Source: Rhinopithecus roxellana (lineage: Eukaryota; Chordata; Mammalia; Primates; Cercopithecidae). From it: a stretch of DNA of 64,000 bases. The number at the start of each line of letters is the position of its first letter. Within the stretch, counting starts at the first letter, position 1. The notes beneath the pieces are model-generated. The model saw only the letters and a list, made by a program, of their open reading frames with translations. It searched no databases and was not told where the DNA came from. This document shows, piece by piece, positions 34,741 through 44,785 of the stretch. The stretch is taken from contig NC_044554.1 in assembly GCF_007565055.1 (NCBI RefSeq), forward strand, positions 50,689,176-50,753,175, read 5' to 3'. Made by a program: the position numbers and the translations under genes.

Positions 34741-37700
34741 AAAGATAGCTTTCGGTTATTAAACTAAAAAAGCTGGCAGAAAAAGGTGTAGGTGGCTAAG
34801 GAGAGAAAGAGAAGAAGAAAAGGAAATCTGTATAATTCAGAAACTGAACAAACTACTTCGAATAAGTTAAAAAAATTAATGCAAACCTTAATACTCTAAA
34901 AGGTAAGAAACATATTTATCATTCTTTAAAGCTTTTCTTTTTATTTTCATTTGTTCTTTTTTCATTTTGTATTTTTTGTCATAAAATATCTATACAAAGA
35001 AAGGAGTTCCAAACATATATCAAATAAAATAAATAAAATAATAATGAATGAATAATAATTTTTCTTGTTACTTTTCCTCAAGGTAGATTGTATCAGTTAC
35101 AGGAAGTCTACAGTGCGGAAAATTTCATCCTTCTGTTTTGCTTCAGTGAAGGTGAATGGATACGCTTGGCCTGGAAGTCATGTGTTCCTTGGACTTGTCA
35201 GGGAAGAGGTTATAATGGTCACATATGAGGCATGACCTTGCCCTCCTGCTAACGGGACCTGGAAAGGGGAAGCCAGATGAAGGGACAGATATGTAGAGTC
35301 GGGGGAGAGGGCTGGTGCAGAGGTGTCGGAGGAAAACACCTCAGCCAATTACTTAATATGAGACCCAGGACAGCTGCTTTCCTTCAGATGTATAAACAGG
35401 TGAAATTATACCTACCTTACATGATTTCAGTGAGCATTAAACCAGATCACATATAGAAGCAACAGGAAGTGTCTGGGGGAAAAGCCTGTCAGCTCACCAG
35501 GACCTGAGCCCCTCTGGCTGGCAGCACCCTCCTCAGGTCACTCCCTGAGTGGGGGTAGGAAAGTGTCACCCAATTCCTTGGGGTACTGGCCTTTCCAGGT
35601 ACTCTCTCTGCAGGCCACTCTTGCCTTGTTCACCCATTGAAAGACCCAGGCTCAGCAGCTCCATGCAGCATTCCTGTCCCGCACAGACCCTCAACTAAAG
35701 GGGAGGTGGTTGGGCACAGTCCCCACATGCCCACATCACACTTCACTTTCCTCGGCCCACCCTGTTCCTGCCCTGACACTGATTCCCAGCCCTTGCCACC
35801 CCAGCCCCTACACCCTCCACTGCCCGTGCAGAGGCAGAGACACTCCCTGCTTGGTGCAAACCCCGGCCCTACCTTTCCCTGGGCAGTCCCAGGCCAGAAC
35901 CTACTCTAATATCCACCTAGTCTCCTGATGCCAGCAGGCAGCCAGCCATTCCCTTCCATCCTCCTTTCCTGGCCACCCTCACACCCCCCCCCCCCCAACC
36001 CCCGCCAGGGTTCCCTGCAGCATTGTGGAGCCACAGCGCCCCCAAGTGGCCAACGTTCCACAGCCCCATGGATTCACACCTGACCTGATGAGCTCAGGAC
36101 TGTCCAAGTTAAGAATAGGGATGCCCCCACTCCAACCCCTGCAGACCCCATTATCTCACACACACCCTCTCTATTGCTTTCCCGGAAGGGCTGATTTAGG
36201 GTGGAACTTCAAATTCACCCTTGGCCAGTGGAGACAAAAGGACACATCTTGATTGCACAATAAATTACTGTTACATTATAGCAATGAGCATCCTAAGATG
36301 GAGGAGAGGAGCCAGAATTATACAGGCCACAGGACGAAACAGTGTGACAATATCAAGCCAATCTGGGCTGAAAATACTACATTGCAGAGCTCCCTTTGAT
36401 TAGTCAGACCCACATCTTTTCACACGTTGTATTTAGTTTATTCACAAATTTTAGTTAGCACATTTTATAAAGAGGATTTGTTGATTTTACGAATTTATTT
36501 CTGAATTTATAAAATCTTGAAATAAACTATCTTATCAGCTATAACTTAGGCAGATTCAGTTAGGTCTGCTATTTCCTATCCTTACCTAGGAGTGCTTAGG
36601 AGCTCTGCCAGTGACCTAGCACCTCATAAAATGCCACCAGGGGAGAAACTATTTCTCTGTGAGTGAATATCCACAAGAAAACACACACACATTCACACTC
36701 ACAAACACACACACACACTCACAAACACATATCTTTTCATTGTCAAGGATGATAAGATTCCATTACTGAGCAAAACTAGTCTTTTTTTTTTTTTTTTTCA
36801 ATGTTTTAGGTTGATTTAGGTTGATTTCATCAAGGGTGATTAACAAGCACCTTTGACTCTATTCCACCCTCACCAAATCTCTAAAAATGTGGTTGTGGAA
36901 AGTGTGGTTATGGTGAGGAAGTTTTTTGCAGGATTATGAGTCTTTATGAATATTACTGCACCATTAATTTTCTTTCTTTAGTGATTCTTCAATCAGCACA
37001 AATAACATAATTTTCTTCACTCCAAAAGAACATTTGCAAATTCCAGCATTAGATATCCTTTGGATATTTAACAGCACTGGTCATCAATCCTGACTGTGAA
37101 GACACAATTGCTAGGAATATTACGGAAGTTACATGAAATACCAAGACTATTCATAATCATTCTGCATGATATTTCAAGTGGAGTCCCTTAATCACACTCC
37201 AGGATTCTGTATAAGAGGGCAATAACTTATTAGTTTTATAAACATCAAAGAGTATCAACTATATGCTTGGCTTTTCCTATGAAAATAAAGGGAAGAGGCT
37301 GATACAGTACAGTCCCAGGGAATGTCACAGTAAGAAGTGAAGAGGAAGGCAGATGTGAGCCTGTCCTTGACAGATGATCGGTGTGTGGCCCCGTCTTAGG
37401 AGAACAAAGGTCCTCCCAGGCCATGGAAATAGTGAGGACAAACGCAGAGGACGTAAAGACTGCTGAGTTTTAGAAAATGTTCAAAGAGCATTTGGTCATA
37501 GAAGGTAACTGGATCCGGGAGGTGAGTGTCAGAAAGGAATCCCAGGGTTGCAGAATTTATTTGGGGGAAACTGGAAAGTATTTGCCCCTTTAGGAACAAG
37601 GGTGACTTTACCTTCCTCTGTGTTTTGGGAAGTACCTGACTGTGGCCTGAGGAGTCGAGATTAGGGCCTGAAGAAGGAAGACAGCAGAAGTAGCTCTAGG

Positions 37701-38280
37701 GCTCTCCCAATGGCCAAGCGGCTCTTCGGTGATATCTCCGACTGGGACCGGCTGCCAGGTGATTCCAGTTGCTATAAGACCTTTCCTTAATTTTTCTAGG
37801 TATTGAAAACTTTGGGAGGGGGGAAAAGAGAGTTCGTGGTGCACAGAAAACCACTTTTCATCACCTTCTGCTCTATCTCTATTTTCAGTCATCTTTCGTT
37901 TTCTCTATCCTTGACTTTCCCAAAATCTCAATTTCTTCTCCCCAAGTCGTATAAAGAAAACCCTGTTATTCTCCCTTCTACACTATGCTGTTATCAACAA
38001 TCTTGACCACAAAATTAAATCCCTTGTCCTGAAAAAGAGCACGCCAGCTGTTAAATTACAAACATTTCCTCTATCCCTGTAGCTTACAGTGTCGGCAAAG
38101 AAGGTAACGTTGCAGTGAACCTGCGGAAGCAGCATCGGTCCTCTGAGCAGGCTCTCTTGGCCTTGTTTCCTCCAGCCCTTGTTTCCTCCAACCCCGAACT
38201 GCAGAAAGCCCCAGGCTGTGGGTCCTGGCATTCTAAATTGCCTTTCTTTCTCCCTGCAGTCCCCAGGTTCTCACAGATAT
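34741..38280. other. Flank C: 3' flank of TRBV5-1
   Basis: No gene seen. Paralogous to flanks A and B; contains the GC-rich block (35.4-36.2 kb), a C run (about 35,983-35,997), a CA-rich tract (36,680-36,729) and a CTCF-like motif. Confidence 0.8.
36034..36052 (-). promoter_or_regulatory. CTCF-like motif, flank C
   Basis: The minus strand reads TGGCCACTTGGGGGCGCTG, the third paralogous copy and the closest to consensus together with flank A. Confidence 0.6.
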
Positions 38281-38315
38281 GTCAGGGCTGAGGTTGCTCC
38301 ACATTGGGCCCGGGA

Positions 38316-38354
38316 AGTTTGTGCACAGAATGTGGTTGGCTTTGTAGGGCTGTG
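38316..38354 (-). other. TRBV5-1 23-RSS
   Basis: Heptamer CACAGCC at 38348-38354, 23-bp spacer, nonamer GCACAAACT at 38316-38324. Confidence 0.92.
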
Positions 38355-38815
38355 CCAAGCTGCTGGCACAAAGATAAAGGGCCGAGTCCCCCAGCTCCAA
38401 GGCGCTCACATTCATCTCAGAGCGAGAGTTAGAGAACTGGCGCCCTGAGAATCGACTAGGGAAGTTTCCTTTTTCTCTCTGTGTCTCACTGAAGTATTCG
38501 AAGAGGAACTGAAGGCCATGTCCTGGGGTCTGTTGGTACCAGAACACACTCCTGTGCCCAGAGATAGGGGAGCAGCTCAGTGTCACTTGCTGTCCTCTCA
38601 TTTTGATCAGAGATCTTGGAGTTTGGGTGACTCCAGCCTCTACTGAGCCTGTGGGAAAAACAGATGGAGAATGAGCACGGGAGACAGCCTGGTGGTACCT
38701 CCCCAAGGTAAAGCGGAAGACACAGGGGTGAGGGCAGGCTCAGAATGGGGTGCTGTCCTGTCTGCAGGGACTCACCTGCTCCCAGGAGATAAAGTAGTGC
38801 CCAACAGAGCAGCAT
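38355..38815 (-). CDS. TRBV5-1: TRBV5-1, open V gene using a displaced start codon
   Basis: The V exon 38355-38648 (294 nt) is open, from GSVEAGVTQTPRSLIK to CASSL, with Cys23 (TLSCSPIS), Trp41 (SVFWYQQ) and Cys104 (LYLCASSL). The intron is 38649-38775. The family's usual initiator lies at 38822-38824 but reads ACG here. The fourth leader codon, AGG in relatives, has become ATG (38813-38815), so a leader shortened by three residues, MLLCWALLYLLGA, stays in frame and keeps a hydrophobic core. The context of the new ATG is weak (T at -3, C at +4). The RSS and promoter decamer are good. The nearby orphan leader at 39.1 kb still has ATG GGC TCC AGG, which supports this reading of the ancestral start. 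Probably functional if the new ATG is used. Confidence 0.9.
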
Positions 38816-38926
38816 GGAGCCCGTGGCACAAAGGGGCAGGCAGCACTGTGTCTGTGCTCAGGGCTTGGTCCTCCTGGGGAACAGCTGAGTTCTCAGCCTC
38901 ACTTTTCCTGGTGGGAGGGGCATCCT

Positions 38927-38936
38927 GTGATGTCAC
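38927..38936 (-). promoter_or_regulatory. TRBV5-1 promoter CRE-like decamer
   Basis: GTGATGTCAC, about 112 bp upstream of the used ATG; identical to the TRBV4-1, TRBV4-2 and TRBV5-2 copies. Confidence 0.75.
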
Positions 38937-39115
38937 TATCCTATGTCCTCCCCTTGCAGGCCTCCTGAGGTCCACTGCTCTCTGTTCGGCACAGCAGAAT
39001 CCACTGGGCCTGTGAGGGAGGGAGACAAAGGCTGGGGCAAGAACACAGGAGGGAGCCTGAGGGTGCCTTGGATGAGGGCTGCTTCAGGGACACCCCACCT
39101 GTGTCAAGGATTCAC

Positions 39116-39164
39116 TTGCTCCCAAGAGACAAAGGCCTTCCCATCAGAGGTACCTGGAGCCCAT
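39116..39164 (-). pseudogene. Orphan TRBV5-type leader exon (relic)
   Basis: This is exactly 49 nt, the V-beta leader length, with ATG at 39164 and a GT donor (GTGAAT) after 39116. It reads ATG GGC TCC AGG, as in TRBV5 leaders, then TAC CTC TGA, so codon 7 is a stop; the 3' half (CTTTGTCTCTTGGGAGCA) is again TRBV5-like. It lies about 340 bp upstream of the TRBV5-1 leader with no V exon of its own, and has its own promoter decamers at 39266-39288. It looks like a duplicated promoter-leader block that has decayed. Copy A has no counterpart: homology stops near 6,600. Confidence 0.75.
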
Positions 39165-39265
39165 GGCCCGGTGGGACAGAGCTGGTCAGATGTCACCCTG
39201 TGAGGGATACTGGTCCTCTGAGAGCTGGGGTTTTGGGCATCGCATCTCTGATTGGATGTTAGGCT

Positions 39266-39288
39266 GTGATGTCACTGCCCTGATGTCA
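39266..39288 (-). promoter_or_regulatory. Twin CRE-like decamers upstream of orphan leader
   Basis: GTGATGTCAC at 39266-39275 and TGATGTCA at 39281-39288 lie about 100-125 bp upstream of the orphan leader ATG, the usual distance for a V-beta promoter. Other V genes here have a single copy. Confidence 0.6.
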
Positions 39289-39299
39289 TCTCTGCAGGT

Positions 39300-41150
39300 T
39301 CCCATGCACCCTGCCTTCCTTGTTATGCCCCTGGCTTACCTGATCCAAGACCTCTGCTTTGTGCTGTAAATACCCGCACATACCATGTGGGGCTGGACTG
39401 GGCTGCTCTGAGCTGGAATGAGGTTAGGCTGCATGTCCCCCCCACCCCAAGTTCCTTTGCTTTTCCTTCCAGGCAGTTTTTCCTCTGTCTGTCCCTGCCG
39501 GGGGCATGCAGGTTGTCCCATCCCAGCATGGGACAGCCCATTTTCATTCTCCCTTGCAAGTTCACAGAGACTTCCTAACCCACGCAGAGCTGAAGTGCAT
39601 GGCTCCCTGAAGAGAGGCACACCTGCAATTTTATGTATCTGCCATCACATTTTTAGTGAGCACAAACATCAAGCAAGGCTGCTCCTTAACCCTCCATGTC
39701 CCAGGCTCCTGGCTCTGTGCACACCCCAGAGACATTTGGAGCTCAGTCGTTCCACAGCACCCCCGTGTGGCCCACTGCACAGTAACCAAGATTTTGTCAT
39801 TGTTAACCGACTGAATATTTATGTCCCTCCAAAATACAACCCCCAGGGAGACAATATTTGATGATAGGGTCTTTATAGAGAAAACTATGTTTACATGAGC
39901 TTATAAAAGTGGAGCTCTGCTCCAGTATGATTAATGCCCTCTGGGATGAGGCACTTGATGCCTGGCTTGTTCTCTCTCCACCATTTGAGGATTCCACTGG
40001 AAGAGTGTGCTCTGCAAGCCAGGAGGAGGGCCCTCACCAGAGACCCACATGCTGGCATCCCCTTTTCATACTCTGGAGTTGTGAGAAAAAAAAAGATTTG
40101 TGTTTAACCCATGCAGTCTGTGCTATTTGCTGTGGCTGTCTGAACTGATGGATACAGCCTTTCTAACATGGTGCATGGGACATGTTTAAATTAGGAACAA
40201 TTTCACCATCTTGACTATTATACTTTTTCTCTAGGGGAACTAAAAGAAGCCCCCACATTTTAAAATTTATGTCCTTCAAGATCACTTGTTGCATTGTAAA
40301 AAGGGGAAAAAGTGATAGAGAAGAAATTTTACCTTTGAGAAAATTCTGATGAAGGAGATGATGCAAACCTGGCCTAGCTCATGTAGGTGTGCTGCGGGAA
40401 GAACTGTGCCAGAAATCACACCAAGTCATCCTGTCTCCCTCGCTGCAGGCAGACTCTCAGGGATTTGTGGGTGATTGATTATTAAAGTTCTTTTTTCTGT
40501 GATAACTCCAGCCAGCTTGCTCGAAGCAGACCTTTCAGACCACTCTGTGCTGAGTGCCAACGAATCAGCTTATCCAAAAATAAAGAAAACAATATCCACT
40601 GTTGCCATGCTGCTGGGGAATTTGTTTCTTTCCCATCCATATTCTCTTTTTTAGAAATCCTCCTTTTGCTGATTTCACTGACAATATCCTCTTGCCCATT
40701 TTCCCATATATGAGTAAAGATATGTGCAGAAAATGATTAAATTTCTAAGTTTCTATTTGTGATTCTATACTTAGTAAGCTAAGAAGGAGAGGCCAGACTG
40801 AATTTAAAAAAGAAACATGAGACTTGGGAAACAGAATCCGAGAAAGATTCCATTATAGAACCACTATCCTTCACTTGCTACTTCTGATTTAGTTCATTTC
40901 CAATCCAAATTTCTTTAAATATCGACATTTGACATATCTGTTACCAAATTTTAATAATAGTTACTTATATAGAGCAAATCTAGATACTGTCATTATGAAG
41001 TATTTCTTGATTTTTAAGTCCAAAGGCAAATGACCCCATGAGCAATCAATGAGAAGAGGTTCCAATCCAGCTGCATCTGACATTAGCAGTCACTAGGCAA
41101 TGTGCCAGTGAGATATGATCAATAACCAGTACCTCTTCTAAGATGCCATC
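39300..41150. other. Intergenic, 5' of the orphan leader
   Basis: No gene seen. Open frames at 39.3-39.9 kb overlap on both strands and have no recognisable domain. No counterpart in copy A. Confidence 0.6.
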
Positions 41151-41171
41151 AAGAAAATACCCTACTGTGAG

Positions 41172-41480
41172 GGCCGGGCGCGGTGGCTCAAGCCTGTAAT
41201 CCCAGCACTTTGGGAGGCCGAGACGGGCAGATCACGAGGTCAGGAGATCGAGACCATCCTGGCTAACACGGTGAAACCTTGTCTCTACTAAAAATACAAA
41301 AAAATTAGCCGGGTGCGGTGGTGGGCGCCTGTAGTCCCAGCTACTCGGGAGGAGGCTGAGGCAGGAGAATGGCGTAAACTCGGGAGGCGGAGCTTGCGGT
41401 GAGCTGAGATCCGGCCACTGTACTCTAGCCTGGGCGACAGAGCGAGCTCTCTGCCTCAAAAAAAAAAAAAAAAAAAAAAG
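41172..41480 (+). mobile_element. AluY (Old World monkey type)
   Basis: Carries GGCGTAAACTCGGG and GAGATCCGGCCACTG, the Old World monkey AluY signature. The 18-bp target duplication AGAAAATACCCTACTGTG is exact at 41152-41169 and 41491-41508, so it is young. Confidence 0.95.
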
Positions 41481-41731
41481 AAAAAGAAAAAGAAAATACC
41501 CTACTGTGGGAGTATTCATGGATATAAAGCAGTTAAAATTCTCTCAAGTTCAGATGGCAGTGTTCTACAACTTAATGCTTTTTATGGATTTTCTGCATAC
41601 CTAACTCTCCAAAACCTTTCATAACAGAAGCTGATTGTCTGATGTGGTTTCTGATCCTAGGGAAGGTAAAGCTACTACACAAAATCATAAAAATATAAAC
41701 TATCAGTAGAAGTCACGTTAAGAAAAACTAT

Positions 41732-41732
<1 letters not shown>

Positions 41733-41777
<45 letters not shown>

Positions 41778-42058
41778 AGACGGAGTCTCGCTCTGTCGCC
41801 CAGGCTGGAGTGCAGTGGCCGGATCTCAGCTCACTGCAAGCTCCGCCTCCCGGGTTCACACCATTCTCCTGCCTCAGCCTCCCGAGTAGCTGGGACTACA
41901 GGCACCTGCCACTTTGCCGGCTAGTTTTTTTGTGTTTTTTAGTAGAGACGGAGTTTCACCGGGTTAGGCAGGATGGTCTCGATCTTCTGACCTCGTGATC
42001 TGCCCGTCTCGGCCTCCCAAAGTGCTAGGATTACAGGCTTGAGCCGCTGCGCCCGGCC
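41733..42058 (-). mobile_element. AluY (Old World monkey type)
   Basis: Reverse AluY with GTGGCCGGATCTCAGCTC, a 44-base T run, and a target duplication AAAAACTATG at 41723-41732 and 42060-42069. Inverted relative to the AluY 250 bp away. Confidence 0.95.
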
Positions 42059-42567
42059 TAAAAACTATGCATTTTTTGCTTTAAAAGGAATGCCTAAAAT
42101 TTTTCTGATTCAACTAAATAAAATTGCTAGAATGCTGGTCAATTCTTTACTAGAAAAAGAAACAAAACAGATATCTAGATTGCTTCTGAGACGCCTCATA
42201 TCCCATGATGGATAGCCATTATATTTCAGAGAAGAGAAGGCTTAGATAATATTATAAGGATGTGTGAAATACCAGAGCACTCGATCTGACTCCCGTAAAA
42301 TTGCAAACTGGTAGCATCTCCTGGCTCCTTCCCCAGGGAAGCCTGATCAGACAAGATAGAACTAAGAAACCAGAAACAAACTGAAAACCATGAGAATCTT
42401 CTGGGAAGACTGAAGCTATTTGGGGCCAGAGTATGAAGAGATGAATGGTGAGCCCAAGACTGCAGTGAGATAACAAACCGTGGACATTGGTTAAGCTCTG
42501 CCTTGTCTGCCTTCCTCCTTGCGTGGAGACAATCTGATCTACATTTAAATTTTAGAAATCAATAGCA

Positions 42568-42866
42568 GGAGCCAGGCGCTGTGGCTCATACCTGTATTCC
42601 CAGCACTTTGGGAGGCAAAGGCGGGAGGATCACCAGAGTTCAAGAGTTTGAGAGAAAACTGGCAACATAGCAAGACCTCATCTCTACCAAAAATGTAAAC
42701 AAAAAAGTTAACGAGTGGTGGTGGTGTGTGCCTGTAGTCATAGCTACTTGGGAGGCTGAGGTGGGAGGATTCCTTGAATCTCAGAGGTCGAGGCTGCAGT
42801 GAGCCACAATTGCACCACTGTACTCTAGCTTGGGTGACAGAGTGAGACGCTGTTTCAAATAAAAGA
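42568..42866 (+). mobile_element. Old, diverged Alu
   Basis: Alu of the J or S type (AGCCAGGCGCTGTGGCTC) with many changes. Confidence 0.8.
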
Positions 42867-42869
42867 CAA

Positions 42870-44170
42870 GTTTTGCAGAGATAGAAACTTTAGAGGAAAA
42901 AGTAACCAATGTAACCCCAGAAAATATAAATTGATTAGTAGCAGCTGCCCAGTTACCTGGGTTATCATTAAGTGAGGTCAAATAAGTAAAAGAGAAACAC
43001 AGAAATGTCAGGTGTTAATCAAATAAACTACAATTAAAGTTAAAATATTAATGGAAAGGACAATAAGAAAGAGAGAAGTCTGAGAAGCATGGTGACTGCA
43101 GGTCTCAGGAAAAGCTTCCCAGAGAAAAATAGGGAGCTAAGTAGAGATCTTGGCTACCTTGTACCAAGCAAAGGGGCTAAATGATTACCTGGCACACAGT
43201 TGTGTTAATGATTTGAGAAAGTGTGTGGAGTAATTACAGATGAGAGAATCTAAGTTGAAAGCACAATATTAGGGAGTTGCATTTTCCATTGGAATGTGTA
43301 CTAGGTTTTCCCTCTTACTTCAGTTTATAGAATTTCGGCCCAAATGAATCCATTTTCACCTCCATGGCCTTGCTCATGTAGCCCCTCTATAACCACAATT
43401 GGGCATTATCATAGAACCCCACTTCTGCCTCTGGCTGAAATCTAGTGTTGCTGACTTGGTGAAGACATTGCCCACTTTTCCCACCCTCTAAGGCAGAAGG
43501 AAACCCTTCCTTCACAGAAACTCGAAAGCCATTAGCATGTACTTCTTTCTAGAGGTGATTAAATTTCTCTTTATGAGAACTCTTGTTTGTTCCTTCCAGC
43601 CTCAGAATTCTGTGAGAGCACAATCATATAAAGGGACATGTAGATAGCACTAGCCCTGCGCAATATACACATAAAACAAGATTTACTGGGGAAAACTCAC
43701 AAGCAAGAAGCAAGAACGCTGACTCAGTTATTCACCCCATCCTTAGTCCCTGCAGAGACGTGCTTGGATAGGCATAGCTCCATGCATTGTGGAAAGTCTG
43801 CCAAAAGAAGGATCCATCACCATTCTGCCATATGTATTATGGAGAGAGTGTGAGGTGCATATTTAAGGTCTACTCAAGGTAGAATACATAGCAGGGGTAG
43901 CTTCTGAGCTGGCAAAATTGTCTCTTGTTGATTGGAGATTAGAGGTATATCCAAGCCAGTGTTGCGAGGACTAGCTAGAACCCTTTACATATCTCAATCT
44001 GACTGAATTAATTACCTGCCTAATACTGATAGGGGTGAAGGTAGAGAGAAAACATAAAAGGAGAAAAAAGGGTACTCTCATTTCATAGGGATTGTGTTCA
44101 GGTACCATCAAGAAAGTGGAAAGGAAGATTTTCAGACCAAGGAAAAAGTTTCACAATACATATATTGGAC
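42870..44170. other. Intergenic
   Basis: No gene or clear repeat recognised. Confidence 0.5.
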
Positions 44171-44229
44171 TAGAATCCTGTATCCTGATTATATAAAGGA
44201 TTCCTATAAATCAATATAAAAGATACATA

Positions 44230-44785
44230 ATTTAACTTTTAAAACTGGGCAAAAGCATTAATAGGTATATGAAAAAGACATATCTGCGAATGGTAATAAA
44301 AACATTAAAATGTACTCAACATCATTAATCCTTAGAGAAGTGCAAATTAGGACTCCAATGAAAGATTAATATTATGCCAATAAATTCAACAGGAGACAAA
44401 ATAAACAAATTCCCCAAGAAACACAATTACTCACTCAAAAAGAAGTAGATAACTCGAATGTCCATAGGGATATTAAAAAGTACACATAGATGTAGTTTTA
44501 AAAATTGAACTCATAATAATTAAAAGCTTTTCCAGAAAGAAAACTCCAGACCCAGCTTACTTTATTGATGAAATTGACCAAGTTTATCAATTTACAAATT
44601 GTAAGGAATAAATAGTACTAATATTAACATAGAAGCAAAAATCCTTAACAAACATAAAGTAAATTTAACTCACAGTGTATAAAAAGATTAATATCCAATC
44701 AGTAGGTGAGATTTGCCCCAGGAATGCATTAGTGGTTCTATATTTAAAAAGCAATGAATGTAAGTCACCATATTTAAAAATTATT
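44230..44785 (+). mobile_element. Ancient L1 ORF2 fragments, 5' part of interrupted element
   Basis: Diverged L1 ORF2 sequence. The part from about 44,500 continues at 47,560 (atcatcttaatagatatag), so it was split by a younger L1. Confidence 0.6.

Noticed and set aside
39751..39775. Possible CTCF site (cagcacccccgtgtggcccac)
   Set aside because: Several mismatches at core positions; much weaker than the flank motifs.
39336..39861. Overlapping open frames on both strands
   Set aside because: None has recognisable similarity; low-stop GC-rich sequence.
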